Assembly: GCA_018648225.1 (NCBI GenBank)
Contig: JABGRQ010000106.1
Span: 1 to 39,456, forward strand
DNA from: Chloroflexota bacterium
GTDB taxonomy: Bacteria > Chloroflexota > Anaerolineae > Anaerolineales > UBA11858
DNA length: 39,456 nt
Direction: 5' to 3'
Below are positions 16,098 through 23,521 of the stretch, piece by piece. Position numbers and translations under genes: made by a program. Numbering within the stretch: position 1 is the first letter of the stretch; each line of letters starts with the position of its first letter. Under the pieces are notes generated by a model that did not search any database, was not told where the DNA came from, and was given only the letters and a program-made list of their open reading frames with translations.

Positions 16098-16994
16098 ATG
16101 AAACACCGTCTCACAATTGGAATCCCCGTATTCAATGGCGCCCAGTTTATCGCCGAAGCGCTGGATTCGATTCTTACGCAAACCTTTGATAATTTCGCCG
16201 TGGTCATATCGGATAACGCATCTACCGACGAAACCGAGACCATTTGCAAAGCCTATGCTGCAGGCGATCATCGCATCCACTATTTTCGCGAGGCTGCCAA
16301 TCGAGGCGCGGCCTGGAATTATAATCGTGTCTTTGAATTGGCTAAAGCCCCTTATTTTAAGTGGGCAGCCCACGACGACATCTGTGCGCCAACTTTTTTT
16401 GAGCAGTGTATCGAAACGCTCGATCAAAATCCGCAAGCTATTTTGGCGTATCCACGCACAACCATCATCGACAAAGACGGCCAATTCGTCAGACACTATC
16501 CCGACGAGTTGGACTTCTTCGATTACAGTCTTTGCAAGCGCTATCGCAGTATTATGAGGCTTTATCGAAAACCTCGTTCTTGCAACCCCATTTTCGGCGT
16601 CATGCGCCGCGATATTTTAGCGCAAACACCATTAATTGGCGGCTTTGTTGCCTCAGACATGGTTTTGCTGGCCGAATTAAGCTTGCGCGGCCATATTCTC
16701 GAAATACCCGAATATCTATTTTTGCGCCGCGACCACGATAATGTTTCTATTCGCGCCTATCCATCCTACCGCGATCGCATAGCCTGGTTTGATCCCAACA
16801 AAAAGGGGCGCCTACAACTCAGCCGGTGGCGCTGGCTCTACGAGTATCACCAATCGCTCCAACGTGTAACGATGAGCGCATTAGAGTACCTGTGCTGCCA
16901 CGCGTATCTCGCCGAATGGGCAGCCTGGAATGCGCCCGGATTGGTAAAGGATATTCTCAAGGTAATTCTGTGGCCGTTTTTGAAAAGACTTTAA
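16098..16994 (+). CDS. Family 2 glycosyltransferase
   Basis: This is a 298-residue GT-A enzyme. It shows LTIGIPVFNGAQFIAEALD (5-23), the nucleotide-binding SDNASTDET (about 38-46), NRGAAWNYN (about 71-79) and the metal-binding AHDD (about 93-96) where many GT2 enzymes have DxD. No membrane segment is evident. It opens the second plus-strand block after a 184-nt divergent spacer shared with the glycoside hydrolase, which presumably holds two outward promoters; I could not place them convincingly. No Shine-Dalgarno is seen before the ATG. Its stop lies 22 nt before the ABM-like gene. It likely adds a sugar to the same repeat unit, but donor and acceptor are unknown. Confidence 0.84.
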   Translation: MKHRLTIGIPVFNGAQFIAEALDSILTQTFDNFAVVISDNASTDETETICKAYAAGDHRIHYFREAANRGAAWNYNRVFELAKAPYFKWAAHDDICAPTFFEQCIETLDQNPQAILAYPRTTIIDKDGQFVRHYPDELDFFDYSLCKRYRSIMRLYRKPRSCNPIFGVMRRDILAQTPLIGGFVASDMVLLAELSLRGHILEIPEYLFLRRDHDNVSIRAYPSYRDRIAWFDPNKKGRLQLSRWRWLYEYHQSLQRVTMSALEYLCCHAYLAEWAAWNAPGLVKDILKVILWPFLKRL

Positions 16995-17016
16995 TTCCTG
17001 TTCAGGAGGCAGAACC

Positions 17017-17343
17017 ATGCTCATTTTTCAGTTTCACCACTATATTAAGCCTGAATACATCGAGGCCTATAAAACTGCGATTATTGAGAATGTCCGCACC
17101 AGTATGTCGACCGAACCTGGTTTCCTGCGCTTCGATATTCTGCAGGATCAGGCAGACCCGGCTCATTTTTCACTGTACGAAATCTATCGTGATGCCAAAG
17201 CGCGTGAAGCGCACCTGGAAAGCGCACATTTTTTGATCTGGAAAGAGCTGGTTCTGGGTCAAGAGATGTTCGCCAAAAAGGGACATGGCGGCGAATTTGA
17301 CCCGGTGGTGATCTCACATCTCGATGAGGAAACCACCCTGTGA
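17017..17343 (+). CDS. Small ABM-fold (antibiotic biosynthesis monooxygenase-like) protein
   Basis: This 108-residue protein matches the dimeric alpha/beta-barrel ABM pattern (PF03992). MLIFQFHHYIKPEYIEAY leads to a helix, EPGFLRFDILQD (about 35-46) and HFSLYEIYRDAKAREAHLES (51-70), and HF.IWKE follows. Family members include quinol monooxygenases, heme-degrading enzymes and proteins of unknown role. CAGGAGG (17003-17009) supports the ATG. The stop codon overlaps the GTG of the cytidylyltransferase gene (17340), so the two are translationally coupled. Why an ABM protein is tied to nucleotide-sugar synthesis is unclear. No metal or cofactor site is obvious. Confidence 0.75.
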   Translation: MLIFQFHHYIKPEYIEAYKTAIIENVRTSMSTEPGFLRFDILQDQADPAHFSLYEIYRDAKAREAHLESAHFLIWKELVLGQEMFAKKGHGGEFDPVVISHLDEETTL

Positions 17344-18110
17344 AGGTTGCCATATTGGCCGGGGGTTATGGCTCGCGGCTAGCCGAAGAAACCGAGATTC
17401 GCCCTAAACCGCTGGTTGAGATCGGGGAGCACCCGATGCTGTGGCATATCATGATGATCTATGCGCACTTCGGATTCAATGATTTTGTCATCGCACTGGG
17501 CTACAAAGGCGAGATGATTAAAAAGTATTTCGTCGAGCGCGCCGCCTATGGCAGTAATCTGACGGTCGATTTTCGCAGCGGGCGCGTGGAAAGCACCGAA
17601 AATAATTTGCCCAAATGGCGTGTAACACTAGTGGATACCGGCCAAAATACACTCACTGGCGGGCGCATCAAAAAGCTGCAGCCCTATATCGGGGATGAAA
17701 CCTTCATGCTCACCTGGGGCGATGGAGTGGCCGATATTGATATTGCCGCGCTGGTAGATTTTCATCGCAGCCACGGTAAACTTGCTACGGTGACTGCCGT
17801 CCATCCCCCAGCGCGTTACGGTTCACTAGATTTGGATCATGATCGCGTTATAGCTTTTGCCGAAAAACCGCAACTACAAAAAAGCTGGATCAATGGCGCT
17901 TTCTTCGTGCTGGAACCGGAAATTTTTGACTATATTAAAGGCGACAGCACACAATGGGAAAAAGAACCTCTTGAACGGCTCGCCAACGAAGGTCAACTGA
18001 TGGCTTATAAACATAGCTCTTTCTGGCAGTGCATGGATACGCTGCGCGAGAAATATATCCTCGAAAATATGTGGAATTCCGGGGCTGCCCCCTGGAAACA
18101 TTGGGACTGA
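17340..18110 (+). CDS. rfbF: Glucose-1-phosphate cytidylyltransferase
   Basis: This 256-residue protein is the full length of RfbF/DdhA enzymes, which make CDP-glucose from CTP and glucose-1-phosphate. Clear motifs are LAGGYGSRLAEET (6-18), RPKPLVEIG (21-29), the MLTWGDGVADID segment near 121-132, and PARYGSLD followed by FAEKPQ. The E-T signature after the GSRL loop and the ERAAYGSN region are typical of cytidylyl- rather than thymidylyltransferases. It starts the CDP-hexose branch, whose next enzyme, CDP-glucose 4,6-dehydratase (RfbG/DdhB), is not encoded in this window. The GTG start overlaps the preceding TGA. A 100-nt gap with a palindromic repeat follows. Confidence 0.9.
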   Translation: MKVAILAGGYGSRLAEETEIRPKPLVEIGEHPMLWHIMMIYAHFGFNDFVIALGYKGEMIKKYFVERAAYGSNLTVDFRSGRVESTENNLPKWRVTLVDTGQNTLTGGRIKKLQPYIGDETFMLTWGDGVADIDIAALVDFHRSHGKLATVTAVHPPARYGSLDLDHDRVIAFAEKPQLQKSWINGAFFVLEPEIFDYIKGDSTQWEKEPLERLANEGQLMAYKHSSFWQCMDTLREKYILENMWNSGAAPWKHWD

Positions 18111-18129
18111 TGGTATAAAAATACCGGGC

Positions 18130-18191
18130 GGCGGAGAGCGCAAAGAGTTTTTCTTTATTCTTTCTCAGCGCGCTTCTTCGCGTTCTCTGCG
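18130..18191 (+). repeat. Palindromic intergenic repeat, GCGGAGAGCGCAAAGAG type
   Basis: GCGGAGAGCGCAAAGAG (18131-18147) is roughly complementary to CGCTTCTTCGCGTTCTCTGCG (18171-18191), across a T-rich centre. It fills most of the rfbF-SDR gap and could form an RNA hairpin inside the transcript. It is imperfect, as expected for an old copy of a dispersed element. Confidence 0.6.
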
Positions 18192-18210
18192 ATAAATAAC
18201 AGGAGTAACC

Positions 18211-19233
18211 ATGCGCGTACTCGTCACCGGACATCTTGGCTATATTGGCACGATCTTAACCCCCATGCTGCTGGCTGCAGGGCATGAAGTCAGCGGTTTG
18301 GATAGCGATCTCTACGCCCGTTGCACCTTTGGCGAATTCTCTCCGCAGGTGCTGAATAATTTCAAGGATATCCGCGACGTTGAACTGGATGATGTCAAAG
18401 GTTTTGATGCGGTGATTCATCTGGCGGGTCTATCGAATGATCCCTTAGGCGATCTCAATCCGGCGCTGACCTATGAAATCAACCACCGTGCTTCGGTGCG
18501 GCTGGCAGAACTGGCAAAGGCCGCCGGAGTCAAACGCTTTCTATTCTCATCTTCGTGCAGCACTTATGGGGCCGCTGGAGAAGAAGCCCTCGATGAAAGC
18601 GGCGAGTTCAACCCGGTTACGCCTTACGGTCGCTCCAAAGTGCTCGTTGAGCAAGATGTCGCGCTGCTGGCGGACGAGAATTTTTCGCCGACTTTCTTGC
18701 GCAATGCCACCGCCTACGGTGTCTCGCCGCGTCTGCGCTTTGACCTGGTGCTGAACAACCTCGTCGCCTGGGCTGACACCACCGGCCTGATCTACCTGAA
18801 GAGCGATGGAACGCCCTGGCGCCCGTTGGTGCATATCGAAGATATTTCGCGCGCATTTCTGGCGATTCTTGAAGCTCCAATTGAAAAAATATACAACCGT
18901 GCCTTCAACGTGGGGCGCAGCGCCGAGAGCTACCGCATCCGCGATGTAGCCGAAATTGTCGCCCAAACTGTGCCCGGCTGCCGCGTGGAATACGCCCCCG
19001 GCGCCGGGCCGGACAAACGCACCTATCGTGTCAACTGCGACCTGATTCAACGCGAACTGCCTCTATTCCAACCCGCCTGGGACATTCGCCGTGGCGCGCT
19101 GGAACTTTACGAAGCCTATCAGCGCGTCGGCATCCAGCAGGCCGAATTTGAAGGCCCGCGCTATAAACGCATCGCCCACATTCGCCAACTCATCGCCGAT
19201 GATCTGCTCGATGAAAATCTGCGCTGGATTTAA
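18211..19233 (+). CDS. NAD-dependent epimerase/dehydratase (extended SDR)
   Basis: This is a 340-residue extended SDR. The nucleotide-binding loop is TGHLGYIG (6-13), followed by HLAGLSNDP (70-78). The catalytic serine region is SSSCSTYG (113-120), and the Tyr-Lys pair is Y139-K143 in PYGRSK. Serine/cysteine replaces the TDE or TDK of 4,6-dehydratases, so it is more likely an epimerase or ketoreductase than the missing CDP-glucose 4,6-dehydratase. It sits between rfbF and a C-methyltransferase and probably acts on the same nucleotide sugar. CAGGAG (about 18200-18205) supports the ATG. The TAA stop (19231-19233) overlaps the first bases of the next intergenic repeat. Confidence 0.82.
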   Translation: MRVLVTGHLGYIGTILTPMLLAAGHEVSGLDSDLYARCTFGEFSPQVLNNFKDIRDVELDDVKGFDAVIHLAGLSNDPLGDLNPALTYEINHRASVRLAELAKAAGVKRFLFSSSCSTYGAAGEEALDESGEFNPVTPYGRSKVLVEQDVALLADENFSPTFLRNATAYGVSPRLRFDLVLNNLVAWADTTGLIYLKSDGTPWRPLVHIEDISRAFLAILEAPIEKIYNRAFNVGRSAESYRIRDVAEIVAQTVPGCRVEYAPGAGPDKRTYRVNCDLIQRELPLFQPAWDIRRGALELYEAYQRVGIQQAEFEGPRYKRIAHIRQLIADDLLDENLRWI

Positions 19234-19314
19234 CGCAAAGTCGCGAAGGTGCAAAGACGCAAAGAAAAACTACAAAAAACCTTGGGCGGCTTTGCATCCT
19301 TGCGCCCTTGCGTT
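19232..19314 (+). repeat. Palindromic intergenic repeat, AACGCAAAG type
   Basis: AACGCAAAGTCGCGAAGGTG (19232-19251) is complementary, with mismatches, to CTTTGCATCCTTGCGCCC plus TTGCGTT (about 19290-19314). The left arm begins inside the stop codon of the SDR gene. Downstream, TTCGTGGTTCTTCGTAATCTTCATGGA looks like a flanking part of the same kind of element. Confidence 0.65.
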
Positions 19315-19359
19315 AAAAATATTCGTGGTTCTTCGTAATCTTCATGGATTATTCTTAAA

Positions 19360-20592
19360 ATGCCCTCACATCCTCCCACCTGCCGCTCGTGCGGATTTGA
19401 CTCCCTGCACGAAATCATCGACTTCGACGAAACGCCTCTCGCCGACCGCCTGCTAACCGCCGAGCAACTCGCCGAGCCGGAACTTACCGCGTCGCTTACG
19501 CTCTACTTCTGCCCGCAATGCGCGCTGGTGCAAATTGGCGTCAGCGTTGACCCCGAGATTCTCTTCCGCCAGGATTATCCCTATTTTTCATCCGTCTCAC
19601 CGGGCTGGATGGCCCACTGCCGCGCCAACGCCCTCGAACTCATCGAGAGCCGCGCACTCAATCACAATAGTCTCGTTGTTGAGCTTGCCAGCAACGATGG
19701 TTATTTGCTGAAAAATTTCATTGAGCATGGCATTCCCGTGCTCGGTATTGACCCGGCGCAAGGCCCGGCAGAAGCCGCTCAAAAGGCGGACATCCCTACC
19801 GAGTGCGAATTCTTCACCCTCGAGCTGGCGCAGCATCTCCGCGCCAAAAACAAGCAAGCTGATGTGATTCTTGCTAACAACGTTTTGGCGCACGTCCCCG
19901 ACCTGAACGGTTTCGTCGCCGGGATGAAAACACTGCTCAAAACCAACGGCGTGATCGTCATCGAAGTTCCCTATCTGATTGACCTGATCGAAAAACTCGA
20001 GTTCGATACGATCTACCACCAGCACCTATGCTACTTTTCTGTCACGGCGCTTGATCGGCTTTTCCGCCGCCACGGGTTGAACATCAACCATGTGCGCCGC
20101 TTGCCCACACACGGCGGTTCGTTGCGGCTGTTTGTGGAGCATCATCCCGCGCCATCGGAAATAGTAAAAGGATTGCTGGCCGATGAAGTTCGCTCCGGGA
20201 TAAGTTTACTGCCCTATTATGCGGATTTCGCTGCCGGGGTAAGCGGGATTCGCTCAAAGCTGATTCCGCTGCTCGAAGATTTGCGTGCCAAGGGGCAGCG
20301 CATCGCCGGGTATGGCGCTGCCGCCAAAGCCACCACCCTGATGAGATACTGTGGCATCGACAAACGCCATCTCGATTACATCGTAGACTTGAATCCGTTC
20401 AAGCACGGGCGTTTCATGGGCGGCAATCATCTGTCCATTCGTCCAGTGGAATACCTGCTCGAAGATCAACCCGACTTTGTATTGCTGCTGGCCTGGAACT
20501 TTGCTGATGAGATTATTCAGCAGCAAAGCGAATATCGCGCCCGCGGCGGCAAATTTATTATCCCCATTCCCGAACCAGAGATTCTACAATAA
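19360..20592 (+). CDS. Zinc-type nucleotide-sugar C-methyltransferase
   Basis: This 410-residue protein shows the three-part layout of TylCIII/NovU/TcaB9-type sugar C-methyltransferases. The N-terminal zinc knuckle has C8, C11, C51 and C54 (PF08421 type). A SAM-binding domain with [12 protein letters not shown] (105-116) follows, and the C-terminal domain has [11 protein letters not shown] (about 315-325) and [12 protein letters not shown] (PF08484 type). [10 protein letters not shown] and [12 protein letters not shown] place the catalytic region at 201-226. In characterised members, as I recall, the catalytic pair here is Glu-His; this protein has Q220-H221. It probably C-methylates a keto-sugar nucleotide made by the rfbF/SDR branch. 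The ATG lacks a clear Shine-Dalgarno. Confidence 0.85.
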   Translation: MPSHPPTCRSCGFDSLHEIIDFDETPLADRLLTAEQLAEPELTASLTLYFCPQCALVQIGVSVDPEILFRQDYPYFSSVSPGWMAHCRANALELIESRALNHNSLVVELASNDGYLLKNFIEHGIPVLGIDPAQGPAEAAQKADIPTECEFFTLELAQHLRAKNKQADVILANNVLAHVPDLNGFVAGMKTLLKTNGVIVIEVPYLIDLIEKLEFDTIYHQHLCYFSVTALDRLFRRHGLNINHVRRLPTHGGSLRLFVEHHPAPSEIVKGLLADEVRSGISLLPYYADFAAGVSGIRSKLIPLLEDLRAKGQRIAGYGAAAKATTLMRYCGIDKRHLDYIVDLNPFKHGRFMGGNHLSIRPVEYLLEDQPDFVLLLAWNFADEIIQQQSEYRARGGKFIIPIPEPEILQ

Positions 20593-20643
20593 TCGCATTG
20601 ATATTCGATAACAAAGCTCAATAGTCAAGACAGCAAAGATATT

Positions 20644-21711
20644 ATGAAACAAAAACTCCACTTTCCCATCTTCAACGCTCTGGTTGGCTCAATTTTTGGC
20701 GCGCTGATTGGTTATTATATCTTTCGTCCCGGCATCAGTGTCCTCGTGGGCTTGATAACTGGCTTGGTACTGGGCGCTGGCGCAGAACTACTCTTTAGCC
20801 ACCTGAACGCCGAACATTGGCTTTACCGGCGGCGAGTATTACTATTCGTGCTGCTCGAGATCCCTTTGGCCATGCTTATATTCGGCCCCTACGCCTACGT
20901 TTATACCAATTCACTGCCCAATCATCACTCCATCTGCTGTGAAACACCGCTGGACTACGGCGCGGCAGAATATGAAAAAATTCACATCCAAACCGCCGAC
21001 GGCCTTATGCTGTCGGGTTGGTATGTGCCGCCGCAGGAAATAACCGGAGCGGTGATTGTGTTGCTGCATGGCGCGCACGGCGATCGCACCGGAACCGCCT
21101 GGCACGCCCGTCAATTCATTCAGGCGGGTTATGGCGTGCTGCTCTACGATCAACGCGCGTTGGGTGAATCGGACGGCGAAGTGGTGGCAATGGGCTGGGT
21201 TGAAGGCCCCGATTTGCTGGCTGTGCTCGACGGCCTGGAATCCCACCCGGAGGTTGATTCTACTAAAATTGGCATCGTGGGACTCTCCGGTGGGGGGCAT
21301 ATCGCCCTCAACGCTGCCCATCTCGCGCCGGAGCGATTCCACGCGATGTGGCTGGATGGCATTCAGGCGCAGCAAATTGCCGATTTCCCCCAAGCAGAAA
21401 ATCTTGGCGAAAAATTTGCCACCGTAATTAACGCCATGATCCTGAAAATGGCTCAAGTTCACTTTCGTCGCTCAGCTCCGCCCAGTTTTGTGGAAATACT
21501 GCCTGAATTCAATCACATCAAAATGGTCATCATCGCTGGCGGCCTGGATGATTTTGAAAGCCGCGTCAGCCAGAAATATGCGGCCATCGTGGGGCCAAAT
21601 GCCGAAATCTGGCATATCGACAACGCCTGGCATGTCGGCGGCCCGGTGGTTGTCCCCGAAGAGTATAGTCAGCGTATGCTGGATTTCTTTGAGATAGCCT
21701 TCTCTCGATAA
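20644..21711 (+). CDS. Membrane-anchored alpha/beta hydrolase
   Basis: This 355-residue protein has a hydrophobic N-terminal region (about 8-50 and 65-88, two to three transmembrane segments). An extracytoplasmic or cytoplasmic alpha/beta-hydrolase domain then starts near 112. VIVLLHGAHGD (137-147) is the oxyanion-hole HG motif and YDQRALGESDG (168-178) is typical of the S9/acyl-hydrolase type. GLSGGG (213-218) supplies nucleophile S215. D302 or D303 in GGLDDFE and H330 in AWHVGG complete a plausible triad. It may deacylate or cut an ester on the glycan. Its TAA overlaps the next ATG (TAATG), so it is coupled to the jelly-roll protein gene. Confidence 0.78.
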   Translation: MKQKLHFPIFNALVGSIFGALIGYYIFRPGISVLVGLITGLVLGAGAELLFSHLNAEHWLYRRRVLLFVLLEIPLAMLIFGPYAYVYTNSLPNHHSICCETPLDYGAAEYEKIHIQTADGLMLSGWYVPPQEITGAVIVLLHGAHGDRTGTAWHARQFIQAGYGVLLYDQRALGESDGEVVAMGWVEGPDLLAVLDGLESHPEVDSTKIGIVGLSGGGHIALNAAHLAPERFHAMWLDGIQAQQIADFPQAENLGEKFATVINAMILKMAQVHFRRSAPPSFVEILPEFNHIKMVIIAGGLDDFESRVSQKYAAIVGPNAEIWHIDNAWHVGGPVVVPEEYSQRMLDFFEIAFSR

Positions 21712-22808
21712 TGAAACCACATCCGATGGCACGTTCTCTAATCATAATAGCGGTTCTGGCTGGCTTGTTGTCACTCCCCCAGCTTGACAAGCTAGTAGGC
21801 GAAATCCCTGACCCAGGGTGTTTAACTACTATTCCTGTGATGAAAGAAAATGGATCCGATATCCATATTTGGTATGGCTCGCAACAACTTTTCGGGCAAC
21901 TTGGCAAACCCCAACGCTGGGCTAATATCTTGGGACGTGTTCATAATCCAGGCGAAATTGCATCGCTGACCTACTCATTGAATAGCGGCGAAGAACACAC
22001 TATCAATCTAGGTCCAGATGAGCGACGGCTGGCATGCAAAGGTGACTTTAATATCGAGATTTCCATCGATTGGTTAAAGCCTGGAAAAAATCAGGTTGAT
22101 GTAATTGCTTCTTATCGAAACGGAAACAAATTCGTTGAAGCGATCCAGATTGACTTTACCAACGGAATTTCGTGGGCGCTACCCTATTCGATCAACTGGG
22201 ATTCAATATCACAGCTAAGTGATGCAGTCCAAGTCGTTGATGGCCTTTGGCAGTTCAATGAAAACGGGCTTCAGCCATCAACAATTAGCTACGACCGGGT
22301 AGTCGCTCTGGGGGACCAAACCTGGCAAGATATTGAAATTCTTGTACCGTTTATCGTTTACAGCATTGACCCTATGGACTCTTCCAGCAACGGAGCCGGT
22401 TTCGGGATAATCATGCGCTGGAATGGACACTCTGATGAACCTGTGAAATGTGAACAACCGCGCTGTGGATGGTGGGATTCGGGCGCTGCCGTCTGGTATA
22501 AATGGGATTTATATGGGAAAGATGAACGTCTATTATTGCGAGGGTATCAAGATACTACTCTAGATGTGGCCGAAGAAATCGATTTATTATTAGGTGAATG
22601 GTATTATTTACGCATGGCCGTTGAAACAACATCCGAAAATAGTCAGATATATCAACTCAAACTTTGGAAAGCCGACCACTCCGAGCCTGAAGAATGGACG
22701 CTGAAAGGCATTCAGGGCGACTCGGGGCCACGCAGCGGTTCCGTGCTCCTTGTTGCCCATCACGCCGATATTGTCTTTGGCGATTTGGAAGTAGCCCCCC
22801 TGCCATAA
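21711..22808 (+). CDS. Exported protein with a concanavalin A-like (jelly-roll) domain
   Basis: This 365-residue protein has an N-terminal signal or anchor (about 8-22). A beta-rich first half contains an Ig-like stretch (GRVHNPGEIASLTYSLN and a later strand IEISIDWLKPGKN). The C-terminal domain (about 160-365) has TWQDIEILVPF, GAGFGIIMRWNG, GEWYYLRMAVE and the closing SGSVLLVAHHADIVFGDL. These recur in concanavalin A/LamG-like jelly rolls that bind or sense sugars. I do not recognise a specific family. It is translationally coupled to the alpha/beta hydrolase (TAATG), suggesting a hydrolase and carbohydrate-binding pair at the cell surface. A second, broken copy of its last strands lies at 23425-23511. 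Confidence 0.68.
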   Translation: MKPHPMARSLIIIAVLAGLLSLPQLDKLVGEIPDPGCLTTIPVMKENGSDIHIWYGSQQLFGQLGKPQRWANILGRVHNPGEIASLTYSLNSGEEHTINLGPDERRLACKGDFNIEISIDWLKPGKNQVDVIASYRNGNKFVEAIQIDFTNGISWALPYSINWDSISQLSDAVQVVDGLWQFNENGLQPSTISYDRVVALGDQTWQDIEILVPFIVYSIDPMDSSSNGAGFGIIMRWNGHSDEPVKCEQPRCGWWDSGAAVWYKWDLYGKDERLLLRGYQDTTLDVAEEIDLLLGEWYYLRMAVETTSENSQIYQLKLWKADHSEPEEWTLKGIQGDSGPRSGSVLLVAHHADIVFGDLEVAPLP

Positions 22809-22834
22809 TCAACACCAAAAAGAGCCAGCCTTTG

Positions 22835-23425
22835 ATGAAAAATATGCACTGGAAAAACCTTTACCATCGTTTGTTCCGAACAAGAGCCAGAAACCGCCTG
22901 TTGTTGCTCAAAAGTCTCCCCAAAAACGCAGTCTGTGCAGAGGTGGGGGTTTGGAAGGGTGAATTTAGCAGCTTGATACTCAAATATACACAGCCTGCAA
23001 AATTATATTTAATCGACTGTTGGGAATTTCAACCAGCTTTCGCTTCGGAAAAATCTATAGTCATCGCCAATCAACAACCGGCTTATGAAGAGATGTTCAC
23101 CCAAATCAAAGAGCAATTTGGCGATCTGCCCAATGTCGAAGTAATTAGAGCCTTTTCGCATGAAGCTGTTACCCAACTCTCTGACGAAACACTCGACTGG
23201 GTATATCTTGATGCAAACCATACCTACGAACATGTTTTGCAAGACCTCAAGCAGTATTTTCCAAAAATCAAACCCGGCGGATATATTTCCGGTGACGATT
23301 ACACCTGGGGAAAAGAATTCGACTATCCAGTAAAAAGAGCGGTGCAAGAAATTCTTGAGACAGCGCCATTAACGCTGGTAAAAACTTTCCGATCACAATA
23401 TATGCTGCGCAAAGTTCTTGCTTAG
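22835..23425 (+). CDS. Small class I SAM-dependent methyltransferase
   Basis: This 196-residue protein resembles the Methyltransf_24/TylF-like group often found in glycan loci. The SAM-binding loop is CAEVGVWKGEFS (34-45). An acidic residue follows in LYLIDCWEF (57-65), LDWVYLDANHTYEHVLQDL (about 125-143) provides the D-A-N-H-TY motif, and PGGYISGDDY gives a late metal- or substrate-binding acidic pair. It may O-methylate a sugar. In-frame sequence upstream overlaps the previous gene; the ATG at 22835 is the first after that gene's stop. Its TAG abuts a remnant of a jelly-roll gene, which suggests the methyltransferase gene was inserted next to, or into, an older gene. Confidence 0.75.
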   Translation: MKNMHWKNLYHRLFRTRARNRLLLLKSLPKNAVCAEVGVWKGEFSSLILKYTQPAKLYLIDCWEFQPAFASEKSIVIANQQPAYEEMFTQIKEQFGDLPNVEVIRAFSHEAVTQLSDETLDWVYLDANHTYEHVLQDLKQYFPKIKPGGYISGDDYTWGKEFDYPVKRAVQEILETAPLTLVKTFRSQYMLRKVLA

Positions 23426-23511
23426 CGCTCGCTCCGGAAAACGGCTCCACTCTTCTGGTCGCCCATCATATTGATGCTACGTTTGGTGATATTGTAATCA
23501 CCCCCCCTGCC
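23425..23511 (+). pseudogene. Remnant of a jelly-roll domain gene 3' end
   Basis: In frame with position 23428, the 97-nt gap between the methyltransferase and the kinase translates to a peptide with NGSTLLVAHHIDATFGDI. This aligns with SGSVLLVAHHADIVFGDL at the C-terminus of the intact protein encoded at 21711-22808. DNA similarity runs from about 23425 to CCTGCC at 23511, the point where the intact gene also ends. No start and no upstream domain remain. Either a second member of the family was decapitated by insertion of the methyltransferase gene, or a partial duplication occurred. Confidence 0.7.
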
Positions 23512-23521
23512 CTGAAAAATT

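Noticed and set aside
18211-19233. CDP-glucose 4,6-dehydratase assignment for the SDR next to rfbF
   Set aside because: The catalytic segment is SSSCSTYG, not the dehydratase TDK/TDE type, although the position would suit it.
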